Positions 43,546 to 51,483 of a stretch of DNA of 64,000 nucleotides are shown piece by piece. Position numbers and translations under genes: made by a program. Under the pieces are notes generated by a model, which worked only from the letters and a program-made list of their open reading frames with translations, did no database searches and was not told the DNA's origin. Position 1 is the first letter of the stretch; the number at the start of each line of letters is the position of its first letter. This DNA comes from an uncultured beta proteobacterium (GTDB taxonomy: Bacteria; Pseudomonadota; Gammaproteobacteria; Burkholderiales; Burkholderiaceae_C): contig CAIJOK010000044.1 in the NCBI GenBank assembly GCA_903822205.1, forward strand, positions 1 to 64,000, written 5' to 3'.

Positions 43546-45438
43546 TCACACCACTTTTTTGGCTTTCCTGTTTACCAATGTCATCGTCACCGTATTCTTG
43601 CCATACTTAATCTTGGGAGTTAGGTTGGGCGCACTGGTGATGGCGGTGAAGGTGCCCTTGATTTCACCCGCATTGAGCAGGGTGTAGGTGATACCGGTAG
43701 CCCATTTTTTGCTGCCTTGACGCAGCATCAGAGTGCCGTTGAGTTGCGCGGTGCCCGTCACTGTCATGGGATTGACACGGCCCTGTGCGTTCAAGGCCAT
43801 GCCCAGCGTTGCGTTGTTGTGTTGGTTGTAACTGCCAATGCTGATCTTGCCATCGTTGTACAAACCGGCCCCCGGCATCACGTCCACGCTGGCACTGCCA
43901 GAGAGTTCACCCGTGGGTGCAATGATGAGAAGGCCAGCCGCTACCGTGGTGGGGCCACGGTAGGTGTTCACGCCCGCCAGGGTGACAGCGCCGGTGCCCG
44001 GTTCAATGGTCAGCGATGTTTCAGGATTGACACCGAGGTATTTCTGCAGGGCAGGGGTTTCCTTCCATTTGGTGTTGATCGTGGCTCCCCGGTTGATGTC
44101 AACAGACGCGAAATTTTGGAGGGCTCCTGTGATGACCTGACCTGCCGTGGTGTCAATGTGCAGGCGGTTGGTCACGCTGTCTTGCGAAGATGGTGTGATG
44201 TCGCCGTTCACGCCTGAATCGTCAAGCAGGTACATGTGGTACTCATGTTGACTACTGGCCAGCCCGTTTTGTAACGATGCTGAAGCCCAGTTGCGCGTGT
44301 TGGCAGGGTAATCTGCCGCCAGGTAGTCGCTCAGTTTTCGGCCAGACTGATCAGCATAGTTCTCAGAGCGGGCCAGAGCAATGCCGTTGGCCACAGCGGC
44401 AAAAAAAGAAATGGGGGCGGCAATCAGGTTCTTTTTACCCATGCAGGCAGGCTCGGTGGCATCGAGCGCACAACCCGCCAGTTTGTTATTCCACACAACG
44501 CGGTGGCGTAAAAAATCGGCCCAGTAAAACTCAACAAAATTAATGTCATTGGCCAGATCAGGTGCCAGCATGGCGGGGTCTGGGTTGACCCAGCCCTTTG
44601 GGAAACCTTTTGAAAACCCCTTGAGATACGCGTTGCCCCCCAGTGTGGCCGTAGCGGTCTTGACAATGGGGTCCACCATGCCCCAGGTCAAACTGCGGTA
44701 GTCATCGTTGGTCATGCTGACCTTGCCCGGCACGGTAGGCATGGTTAGACGGCTGGGCCATATCGGTTGCAGGCCAGCATAGCCGGAGTCTGTTGAACGA
44801 AGCAACTGGTTGCCCGCCGGGCCAAACAAAAGCGCATTGTTGGCCGACTGCTGGGTCTGCCACCAGGCATCTGTGGTGGGCTTGGGCGATTCAGAATAAT
44901 AGCTAGCGGCAATGTGGCCCAGAACAACATGACCCAGACCAGGTACCACTTCACGCGGTGATGCGGTGTTAGCAGCCAAGTAACCTGCCGTGGTGTGGTG
45001 GCCGTCCGTGATATAGGCCAGGCCATCCGGTCCCACGACGATGGGAAGGTCTTTTTCCTTCCAGAAGGCCACCAGGTTGGCCCCCTTGTTGTTTTGATCC
45101 GAGTAGTCGTAACGGGTGATGCCATCCGATGTGGAAGGAGTGACAGCCGACAAGGTTAACGCTGCCGACACCACGGCTTTGTAATCCACTTCACGAAAGC
45201 CCAACGACCGTTGGGTGGCGCGCAAATCGGTGCTGGCAACCTGATTGTCAGCATTGAGCCAGACGGGGGTGTTGATCGGCAGTGTCGAACCAAACGGAAT
45301 GTATGTCACAGCCGGTGCCGTCCCTGTTTTGGCAACGATGCGGATTTCTTCTGCAACCACCGCAAAAGGGGGAAAAAAACCTGCGAGCATGACCGCTGCG
45401 GCGAGGCGAAACATGGGATGGATGACATAGGTGTTCAT
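43546..45438 (-). CDS. Secreted ParB-like domain protein with autotransporter-type repeats
   Basis: A 630-residue protein with a signal peptide (AAAVMLAGFFPPFAVVA). Residues 30-160 resemble the ParB-like/Srx fold of PF08857: YIPFGSTLPINTPVWLN, RATQRSLGFREVDYKAVV and LAYITDGHHTTAGYLA with the phosphate-binding Arg/His region. The middle, about 200-440, is of unknown fold. The C-terminal 150 residues contain the passenger repeat GTGAVTLAGVNTYRGPTTVA typical of autotransporters and a second strand-rich repeat, but no beta-barrel follows. It is therefore exported to the periplasm or beyond; the role is unknown. It is divergent from the porin gene. Confidence 0.65.
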   Translation of the reverse strand: MNTYVIHPMFRLAAAVMLAGFFPPFAVVAEEIRIVAKTGTAPAVTYIPFGSTLPINTPVWLNADNQVASTDLRATQRSLGFREVDYKAVVSAALTLSAVTPSTSDGITRYDYSDQNNKGANLVAFWKEKDLPIVVGPDGLAYITDGHHTTAGYLAANTASPREVVPGLGHVVLGHIAASYYSESPKPTTDAWWQTQQSANNALLFGPAGNQLLRSTDSGYAGLQPIWPSRLTMPTVPGKVSMTNDDYRSLTWGMVDPIVKTATATLGGNAYLKGFSKGFPKGWVNPDPAMLAPDLANDINFVEFYWADFLRHRVVWNNKLAGCALDATEPACMGKKNLIAAPISFFAAVANGIALARSENYADQSGRKLSDYLAADYPANTRNWASASLQNGLASSQHEYHMYLLDDSGVNGDITPSSQDSVTNRLHIDTTAGQVITGALQNFASVDINRGATINTKWKETPALQKYLGVNPETSLTIEPGTGAVTLAGVNTYRGPTTVAAGLLIIAPTGELSGSASVDVMPGAGLYNDGKISIGSYNQHNNATLGMALNAQGRVNPMTVTGTAQLNGTLMLRQGSKKWATGITYTLLNAGEIKGTFTAITSAPNLTPKIKYGKNTVTMTLVNRKAKKVV

Positions 45439-45535
45439 AGGCTTGAATTGAAAAATTGATCGGGTGGGGCTGTGATTGTGAACGTCCCTTGTTAAAGATT
45501 TGTGACAGGCATAACCGCTGGCAAGTGCCGATTTC

Positions 45536-45569
45536 AGGTCATCAAACTGTCATGTTGGACAGTTACGCT
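45536..45569 (+). promoter_or_regulatory. Pho-box-like promoter of the porin
   Basis: AGGTCATCAAACTGTCAT (45536-45553) contains heptamers 11 bases apart (12 of 14 PhoB positions). A weak -10 TACGCT starts after 10 bases (45564). Overlapping it is a perfect inverted repeat AACTGTC-6-GACAGTT (45545-45564), which could be an operator for another regulator. The porin starts at 45632. Confidence 0.5.
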
Positions 45570-45631
45570 GACCCCCGCAGCAACAGGTTTAATGGTGAAT
45601 CTGTGCGAGCAAAAACTTTTATGGAGTTCTT

Positions 45632-46867
45632 ATGAGCAAACAGTTTTCAGTACGTCAAAACAAGATCGCCCTGGCAGTCATGGTGGCCTTTGGCGCAAGC
45701 TTTTCAACCAGCCACGTATTGGCATCCGAGGCCGATGTCTTAAACAAAATCGAGGCACTTCAAGCCGAGATCGACAGCCTGAAAGCCCAGGTCGCAGCCA
45801 AGCCTGTCGCAGCGCCTGTGGCCGTGACCGAGGGTAAATCGGCCAGCAAGGATGGCATCGAATGGTATGGTCGCCTTGATCTGGTTGCAGAGTCCAATGA
45901 CGATGGCACAGCCAAACGGACTTATTTGCAAAACATTTCTTCGCGTCTTGGCTTGAAGGGTCAGCGTCAACTCGTCAATGGACTGACAGGTCTCATTCAA
46001 GTGGAAACAGGCATTGCGCCCGATGAATCGAGCAACAGCAAGACCTTTGCCAGCCGCAACAGCTACCTGGGTTTGCAAGGCGACTTTGGGACGTTTGCAG
46101 CAGGCACCTACGACACACCCTTCAAGAAACTGGATGAAAATGTGAGTCTGTTGTGGGGCAATGCAGATGCCATGGAACACATCATTCATGGCAAGGGTAG
46201 TCAGGCTTTCGGGGTCAATTTCCATACCCGCCTGGTCAATACATTCCAATACTGGAGTCCAAAATTCAGCGGTTTTCAGGTCAAGCTGGCTTACAGCCCT
46301 GACGAACAAAAGGACACTTACGACGGCAAGACGGCATCCGTGGTTAATGGCAAGACCATGCCCGTTGCACCGGCAGGTGCTAACCGATCTTTCTTTGGGT
46401 CGTCAGTTGAATACAACAACGGCATCTTTAATGTGGGTTTGGCAACCGATGCCAAACAGGACCCCATTCTGCTGGGCAAAGACATCACTGCCACCAAACT
46501 CCTGGTCGGTGTGAAGCAAAACAACTGGACTTATGGCGGTGCCTACAGCACGATTGACAATAACGATGGTCTGAAAGCCAGCAACTGGATGGTGTCCGGC
46601 CAATATGACATGGGGTCGGTCGTTTTAAAAGCCAATTACGGCGTGGCCGGAGAGTCCAAAGACAATGCCCAGGATGGCGGCAAGATGCTGGGCCTGGAGG
46701 CAGACTTTCGCCTGGACAAGGCCACAACGGCGTATTTTTATTACGCAGATTACAGGGCCGATTCCAAGGCAAAAGGCTTCAAGTTTGATGCCGGTGACAA
46801 CAGCACAAAAACAGCCATTGGGAAAGATGCCAATGTGCTTGGCATTGGCATTCGTTACAACTTTTAA
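45632..46867 (+). CDS. General outer-membrane porin
   Basis: A 411-residue trimeric-type porin of the Burkholderiales Gram-negative porin family. Signal peptide up to LASEA, then a short predicted coiled coil (VLNKIEALQAEIDSLKAQVA), then strands starting GIEWYGRLDLVAES and NISSRLGLKGQRQLVNGL, the loop-3 region FGTFAAGTYDTPFKKLDE, and the ending GIGIRYNF with the C-terminal Phe needed for barrel assembly. The N-terminal helix is uncommon in general porins and recalls the coiled coils of the phosphate/pyrophosphate porins OprP/OprO. A Pho-box-like site upstream suggests induction when phosphate is low, but the substrate is not proven. Confidence 0.85.
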   Translation: MSKQFSVRQNKIALAVMVAFGASFSTSHVLASEADVLNKIEALQAEIDSLKAQVAAKPVAAPVAVTEGKSASKDGIEWYGRLDLVAESNDDGTAKRTYLQNISSRLGLKGQRQLVNGLTGLIQVETGIAPDESSNSKTFASRNSYLGLQGDFGTFAAGTYDTPFKKLDENVSLLWGNADAMEHIIHGKGSQAFGVNFHTRLVNTFQYWSPKFSGFQVKLAYSPDEQKDTYDGKTASVVNGKTMPVAPAGANRSFFGSSVEYNNGIFNVGLATDAKQDPILLGKDITATKLLVGVKQNNWTYGGAYSTIDNNDGLKASNWMVSGQYDMGSVVLKANYGVAGESKDNAQDGGKMLGLEADFRLDKATTAYFYYADYRADSKAKGFKFDAGDNSTKTAIGKDANVLGIGIRYNF

Positions 46868-46900
46868 GGGTTGTTCATTTACCGCGCACACGTCACGGCA

Positions 46901-47081
46901 GTAACCGTATAGACCCCTATGCGCCAACTATATGCGCCAACTTAAGGCCATTCGCCCTATGCCATTCTTCTATTAGGGTAGTTTTTGCGTTCAAGTTTGC
47001 AGATCGCTCTGAGCTTTGTCATTAAAAATAAAGGGATTTCGATAATATCCTTTTGAACTGAAATTCCTTAGTTGGCGCATA
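46901..47081. mobile_element. Solo MITE arm next to a second MITE-like element
   Basis: 46901-46917 (GTAACCGTATAGACCCC) matches the outer arm of the 3326-3492 element at 16 of 17 bases, with no opposite arm. Directly after it begins a different element: TATGCGCCAACTTAAGG at 46931-46947 and its near complement CCTTAGTTGGCGCATA at 47066-47081, about 150 bp without coding capacity, with an extra direct copy of TATGCGCCAACT at 46918. Probably one element landed in or beside the other. Apart from this and the promoter of the next gene the gap 46868-47180 holds nothing I can name. Confidence 0.55.
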
Positions 47082-47133
47082 TTGTGTCAAACCATGAGCG
47101 AACCCTCAATCCGTGTGAAACTTTAGCATCTGC

Positions 47134-47167
47134 ACGTCATCACATTGTCATCAATCAACTTGATAAA
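47134..47167 (+). promoter_or_regulatory. Possible Pho-box-like promoter of the hybrid kinase
   Basis: ACGTCATCACATTGTCAT (47134-47151): GTCAT repeats 11 bases apart, 11 of 14 PhoB positions. GATAAA follows after exactly 10 bases. The start codon at 47181 is very near, leaving a short leader. Confidence 0.35.
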
Positions 47168-47180
47168 TCATAATACTATT

Positions 47181-49559
47181 ATGCCTATAGACCATAACAA
47201 AACAAACCGTGTAATTTCACGTGTTGTGACACCTGTCACCTGGGTCGTTGCGGCTTTGCCGATTTTTCTGCTTGCGATCGGCTATCAGTTGAATGATCGC
47301 ATTCCGTTCTATGTTCAGGTTGCTTTTTCTGAAGATCGCGATGTGTCCGCATGGCGACAGCAATGGGTGTGGATTGGACTATGGATCGTGCCTTTGTTGT
47401 TGACCATCGGAATGGCTCTTGTTCGTCTTCACAAGACCAAGCAGAAAGCGGAACTTGCTTCGAGCAAATTGGAATACCGTCAGGCCATGTTCAACGCCCT
47501 GTTCGATCAGTCTAATTTTTTTGCCTGCATTCTCAACAGCGACGGTCGTCTGCTGGAAGTCAATGACAGGGCACTGGCAGTCATTGGTCGTCATCGTGAC
47601 GAAGTGATGAATCAGTATTTTCCGGATACCCCCTGGTGGTCGGATGCCGCAGATCGATCCCGTTTGGAAGCCAGCATCAAGGTAGCAAAAACAGGACAGT
47701 ACGCCATGTTTGAAGCGGTTCATCCTACGGCTAGCAATGGCAATATCTACGTGATGTTCCATATCCATCCTGTGCAGATGGGTGAACAGTGTTACATCGC
47801 TGTCACGGGCATTGACATCACCGATCGAAAACAGGCAGAACTTAGCCTGGAGAGAGAGAGCGAAAAAAACAAGGCGCTTAAGCTCAGTGAAGCACAGATG
47901 ACCACATCACAGAGGATCAGCGGTACAGGCTCATGTGTCTATGACTTCAACACCGACATCGTTCGGGCATCAATCCAAATGCTGCGCATGTTTGGGTTAT
48001 CAACCGACATCACGGATCGCCCATTGGATGACTTTCTGGCTTGTGTACCCAAGCACCGTGATCTGGTTCGCCAGACTTTGGCTGGCAAGTTTGGTTTTCC
48101 AATCGACATTGCGGATTACCCTTTGGATGACTTATTGGCTGGTATTCCTGAACATGATCCAGTTCATCAAACCTTGACTGATTTGATTAACCAAAGCCAT
48201 CAGTATGATGCTGAGTTCGCCTTACAGCCCGCCGATGGGTCGCCAACCAGGGTCATCCACGCCATCGGCAAACTCGAACGGGATAGTCAGGGAACCCCTA
48301 TCAAGATTTTTGGCTTTATTCAGGATGTGACGGAGCGTCGGAAAACGGAGGCCGAGCTGAAAGAGGCCAAGATAGCCGCTGATGCTGCCAATGTCACAAA
48401 AAGCAGATTCCTGGCCACGATGTCGCATGAGATTCGCACTCCCATGAATGGCATTTTGGGCATGGCGCAACTGCTGTTGATGCCCAACTTGACAGACAAC
48501 GAGCGTCATGTTTATACAAGAACCATTTTTTCGTCTGGACAAACACTGTTGGAACTGCTCAATGATATTCTTGACATGTCAAAAATTGAGGCAGGGAAAT
48601 TTCAGCTTGACAGCATCGTTTTCGAACCCGACGCGATTCTTCGTGAAACGCAAAGCCTGTTTTCTGGCACGGCGCATGCCAAGGGTCTGCAACTCGAATG
48701 CCAATGGAATGGCTTACCAAGCAATCGCTACCGGTCCGACGCGATCCGTATTCGTCAGATGCTTTTGAATCTCGTGGGTAACGCCATCAAATTCACCAAG
48801 GAGGGTTGCGTTCGTATCGAAGGTGTTGAGCGTGAACAAGATGGTGAGTCGGCCCTGCTGGAGTTTTCGGTGAGTGATACAGGCATGGGCATACCGCCTG
48901 AAAAAATTGACCTGCTCTTTAAGCCGTTTTCGCAGACCGACAGTTCCATCACGCGTGAGTTTGGCGGCTCAGGGCTAGGCCTGTCCATTGTGTGCAATCT
49001 GGCCAAAATGATGGGCGGTGACGTTGGGGTTGAAAGCGTTGCGGGCAAGGGTTCCAGATTTTGGTTTTGTCTGCGAGCCAAACATGTCGCAGACGGTGAA
49101 GAATGCCGCAGTTCTGAACGGCCAACTAACACCATGACCGAGCCTGCCCTGCTTTCACGGCGTGTGTTGGTGGTTGAGGACAATGTCGTCAACCGCATGG
49201 TGATTGAGTCCATGCTGACGAAACTCGGTGTCCGTGTGACGCTGGCCCACGACGGCCAGCAAGCTTTGGACACCATCACCCAAGGTGATTGTTTAGACCT
49301 TGTCATGATGGATTTAAACATGCCCGTCATGGATGGTTACGGTGCTACAGATCGGATTCGCCAGTGGGAACTCAACAACAATCGGCCACGCTTGCCAATT
49401 GTTGCCTTGACTGCCGATGCGTATGAAGAAAACCGCCTGCATTGCTTGGCTTTGGGTATGGACGACTTTCTGACCAAGCCCATCGCGTTAGATGCACTGA
49501 AATCGACTTTAACCAAGTGGCTACCGATGCCAAATAGCGAGTCTCTCACTTTAACGTGA
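47181..49559 (+). CDS. Hybrid histidine kinase with PAS domains and receiver
   Basis: A 792-residue kinase: two membrane helices (about 15-35 and 68-88) bound a short periplasmic loop; two PAS domains (about 100-225 and 245-390); dimerisation/phosphoacceptor region with H416 in TMSHEIRTPMNGILGMAQ; ATPase with NLVGNAIKFTKEG, VSDTGMGIPPEKI and GGSGLGLSIV; receiver with phosphoacceptor D711 in LVMMDLNMPVMDGYG. In the second PAS the unit DITDRPLDDFLACVP is repeated 36 residues later as DIADYPLDDLLAGIP, an internal duplication. No Hpt domain is included, so a separate phosphotransfer protein is expected. ATG 47181 is preferred over an upstream TTG at 47145. Confidence 0.9.
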   Translation: MPIDHNKTNRVISRVVTPVTWVVAALPIFLLAIGYQLNDRIPFYVQVAFSEDRDVSAWRQQWVWIGLWIVPLLLTIGMALVRLHKTKQKAELASSKLEYRQAMFNALFDQSNFFACILNSDGRLLEVNDRALAVIGRHRDEVMNQYFPDTPWWSDAADRSRLEASIKVAKTGQYAMFEAVHPTASNGNIYVMFHIHPVQMGEQCYIAVTGIDITDRKQAELSLERESEKNKALKLSEAQMTTSQRISGTGSCVYDFNTDIVRASIQMLRMFGLSTDITDRPLDDFLACVPKHRDLVRQTLAGKFGFPIDIADYPLDDLLAGIPEHDPVHQTLTDLINQSHQYDAEFALQPADGSPTRVIHAIGKLERDSQGTPIKIFGFIQDVTERRKTEAELKEAKIAADAANVTKSRFLATMSHEIRTPMNGILGMAQLLLMPNLTDNERHVYTRTIFSSGQTLLELLNDILDMSKIEAGKFQLDSIVFEPDAILRETQSLFSGTAHAKGLQLECQWNGLPSNRYRSDAIRIRQMLLNLVGNAIKFTKEGCVRIEGVEREQDGESALLEFSVSDTGMGIPPEKIDLLFKPFSQTDSSITREFGGSGLGLSIVCNLAKMMGGDVGVESVAGKGSRFWFCLRAKHVADGEECRSSERPTNTMTEPALLSRRVLVVEDNVVNRMVIESMLTKLGVRVTLAHDGQQALDTITQGDCLDLVMMDLNMPVMDGYGATDRIRQWELNNNRPRLPIVALTADAYEENRLHCLALGMDDFLTKPIALDALKSTLTKWLPMPNSESLTLT

Positions 49560-49565
49560 AAGAAC

Positions 49566-49740
49566 GTAGCCGTTTAGACCTTGGGGCCATACATCGTCAT
49601 TCCCGCGAAGGCGGGAATCCAGACATCCTTTGCATCTTTGAACACCAAAATACACTGGATTCCCGCTTTCGCGGGAATGACGATCTTGTTTTTTCTTTGC
49701 AAAAATAACAATATTGGGCCAGAAGGGTCTAAACGGTTAT
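49566..49740. mobile_element. MITE-like nested palindromic repeat, copy 2
   Basis: A 175-bp relative of the 3326-3492 element: outer arms GTAGCCGTTTAGACC (49566-49580) and GGGTCTAAACGGTTAT (49725-49740), inner 28-bp arms at 49595-49622 and 49655-49682 (one mismatch). The centre and the right spacer differ fully from copy 1, so only the palindromic parts are conserved. It directly follows the hybrid kinase stop and may also act as a transcription stop. The rest of the gap to 49844 resembles sequence beside the fossil module at 37245. Confidence 0.8.
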
Positions 49741-49844
49741 CTTCTTTCCAAATGGTTACGCTCTGACTTTATCAAGCCAGACTCTTCGTGGCATTTCATG
49801 GCTGCATTCTTTCAATGCCCTGTGTGACGATGACGACTGTGCGA

Positions 49845-51479
49845 TCAGTGCTCATCAGAAACATCGTTCAGCCAGTTTGGTTTTTCTGTGGTGACATAGT
49901 CGATCAGGGCATCAACCACATCTGGGTCAAACTGCTTATGGCGACGCTCCTGCAAATAATGGATGACATCGGGCAGAAGCCATGGTTCTTTGTAGGGACG
50001 TTTGTGCAACAAGGCATCAAAAACATCAATCACGGCAACGATGCGTGCACCCAAGGGAATATCATGACCCGAGAGGCCACGAGGGTAACCCTTGCCATCG
50101 AAATGTTCGTGGTGACCCCCTGCAATTTGGGCACCCACCGTGAGATAACTTTGCCCACCGAGCATTTTGGCTGCCCGTGCAAGCACTTTTTCTCCCGCCA
50201 TGGCGTGCGTCTCCATGATCACGCGTTCTTCTGGTGAGTGGCTGCCTTTCTTCAGCAGCACGGCATCGGGGATGGCCACCTTGCCGATGTCGTGCAGCAT
50301 GCTGGCTAAGCCCACTTGCGAAAGAAAAAGCGAAGTAATCTCTTCAGGAAATCGGCCCCACTCTTTCAGTCGCAATGAAATGGCATCGGTCATGATTGAC
50401 ACGCGCCGGACATGGCCGCCGGTGTCGGTATCACGCGATTCGGCCAGATCGGCAAGCGCTACCACGGTGGCTTCCTGCCCTCGTTGAAGTTGGTCGTACA
50501 TGTGCAGTTTGTCAAAAGCCGCCGCGATGCGATCACAAAAAATACCCAACAGGTCGCGCTGAAAATCAGCCAGCGGCCAAGGCGGGGTCAAGATAATGAC
50601 AAACTCACGACCCTGCGAAGCGTGAACAAACAAGACATCAGCATCTGATGTAAATAGACTGGCCCGCTCACGTAAAACCTGTCGAATCAATGCTTGCCAG
50701 GGATGATTGACCGGCAATACTTGCTGGTCGGCCAGAACGGAATACTGTTCTGTGGCGGCCAGAACCGCCAGTTCACCTGTGTTGCTATCTGATGCCAGCG
50801 GTGAGACGCACAGCGATCCCCATGCCCCCAGATCAAGGATCGCATTGACCTGATGGAGTACGCCCGAAGCAAACTCCTGTAGGGATCGAAGCTCATACAG
50901 GTTGCTGGCACCATACAAAATTCTGCTTAAGCCAATACGGTTGCGCTCGATGGTAAGCAGACCTTCGTAGGCACGCAGGGACGCAATGACGGTCGTGAAC
51001 AGTCTTTGTTTGGTCAGTTCGGTCTTGGCTCTGTAATCGTTAATGTCGAAGTCAATGATCACGCGCTCTTCAGGTGCCTGCCCAGGTTGTCCGGTACGCA
51101 AAACAATCCGGATCAGGGGATTATTCAGTTCGCCACGGATGCGTTGCACCAACACCAGTCCAGCGTCGTTGGTTTCCATGACAACATCCAGCAGCACCAG
51201 CGCAATATCGCGATCGACTGTCAGCACCTCATAAGCCTGTGCAGCGCTGTAAGCCGAGATTAACTCCATGGGACGGCCCTTGTAAATAACGCTATTCAGA
51301 ACCAGGCGTGTGACCGCGTGAATGTCAGTATCGTCATCAACAATCAGGATGCGCCACGGCAGCACGTCCTGCACCGGCACCACTGCATCTGATGAGTCAT
51401 CCACCATCCAGTTCATATCGTCTGTATCAGAAGTCGTTGAGGTATTCACATCTGTGCTCCAGTTGTCAATTCTTTTCAC
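49845..51479 (-). CDS. Response regulator with HD-GYP output
   Basis: A 544-residue protein. A receiver domain (about residues 30-160; WRILIVDDDTDIHAVTRLVL, phosphoacceptor in LVLLDVVMETNDAG) is followed by a GAF-like DUF3369 region (about 175-340) and a C-terminal HD-GYP domain with LHDIGKVAIPDAVLLKKGS and HHEHFDGKGYPRGLSG, the metal and GYP motifs of c-di-GMP phosphodiesterases. It would degrade c-di-GMP when phosphorylated by the kinase gene just upstream, whose stop lies 5 bases before the proposed GTG start at 51479. An ATG at 51416 is an alternative. A fossil of the 3' end of a sister copy is at 37333-37405. Confidence 0.88.
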   Translation of the reverse strand: MKRIDNWSTDVNTSTTSDTDDMNWMVDDSSDAVVPVQDVLPWRILIVDDDTDIHAVTRLVLNSVIYKGRPMELISAYSAAQAYEVLTVDRDIALVLLDVVMETNDAGLVLVQRIRGELNNPLIRIVLRTGQPGQAPEERVIIDFDINDYRAKTELTKQRLFTTVIASLRAYEGLLTIERNRIGLSRILYGASNLYELRSLQEFASGVLHQVNAILDLGAWGSLCVSPLASDSNTGELAVLAATEQYSVLADQQVLPVNHPWQALIRQVLRERASLFTSDADVLFVHASQGREFVIILTPPWPLADFQRDLLGIFCDRIAAAFDKLHMYDQLQRGQEATVVALADLAESRDTDTGGHVRRVSIMTDAISLRLKEWGRFPEEITSLFLSQVGLASMLHDIGKVAIPDAVLLKKGSHSPEERVIMETHAMAGEKVLARAAKMLGGQSYLTVGAQIAGGHHEHFDGKGYPRGLSGHDIPLGARIVAVIDVFDALLHKRPYKEPWLLPDVIHYLQERRHKQFDPDVVDALIDYVTTEKPNWLNDVSDEH

Positions 51480-51483
51480 ACCC

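Noticed and set aside
43546..45438. Chromosome-partition ParB
   Set aside because: A signal peptide and autotransporter-type repeats rule out a cytoplasmic partition role; only the ParB-like/Srx fold is shared.
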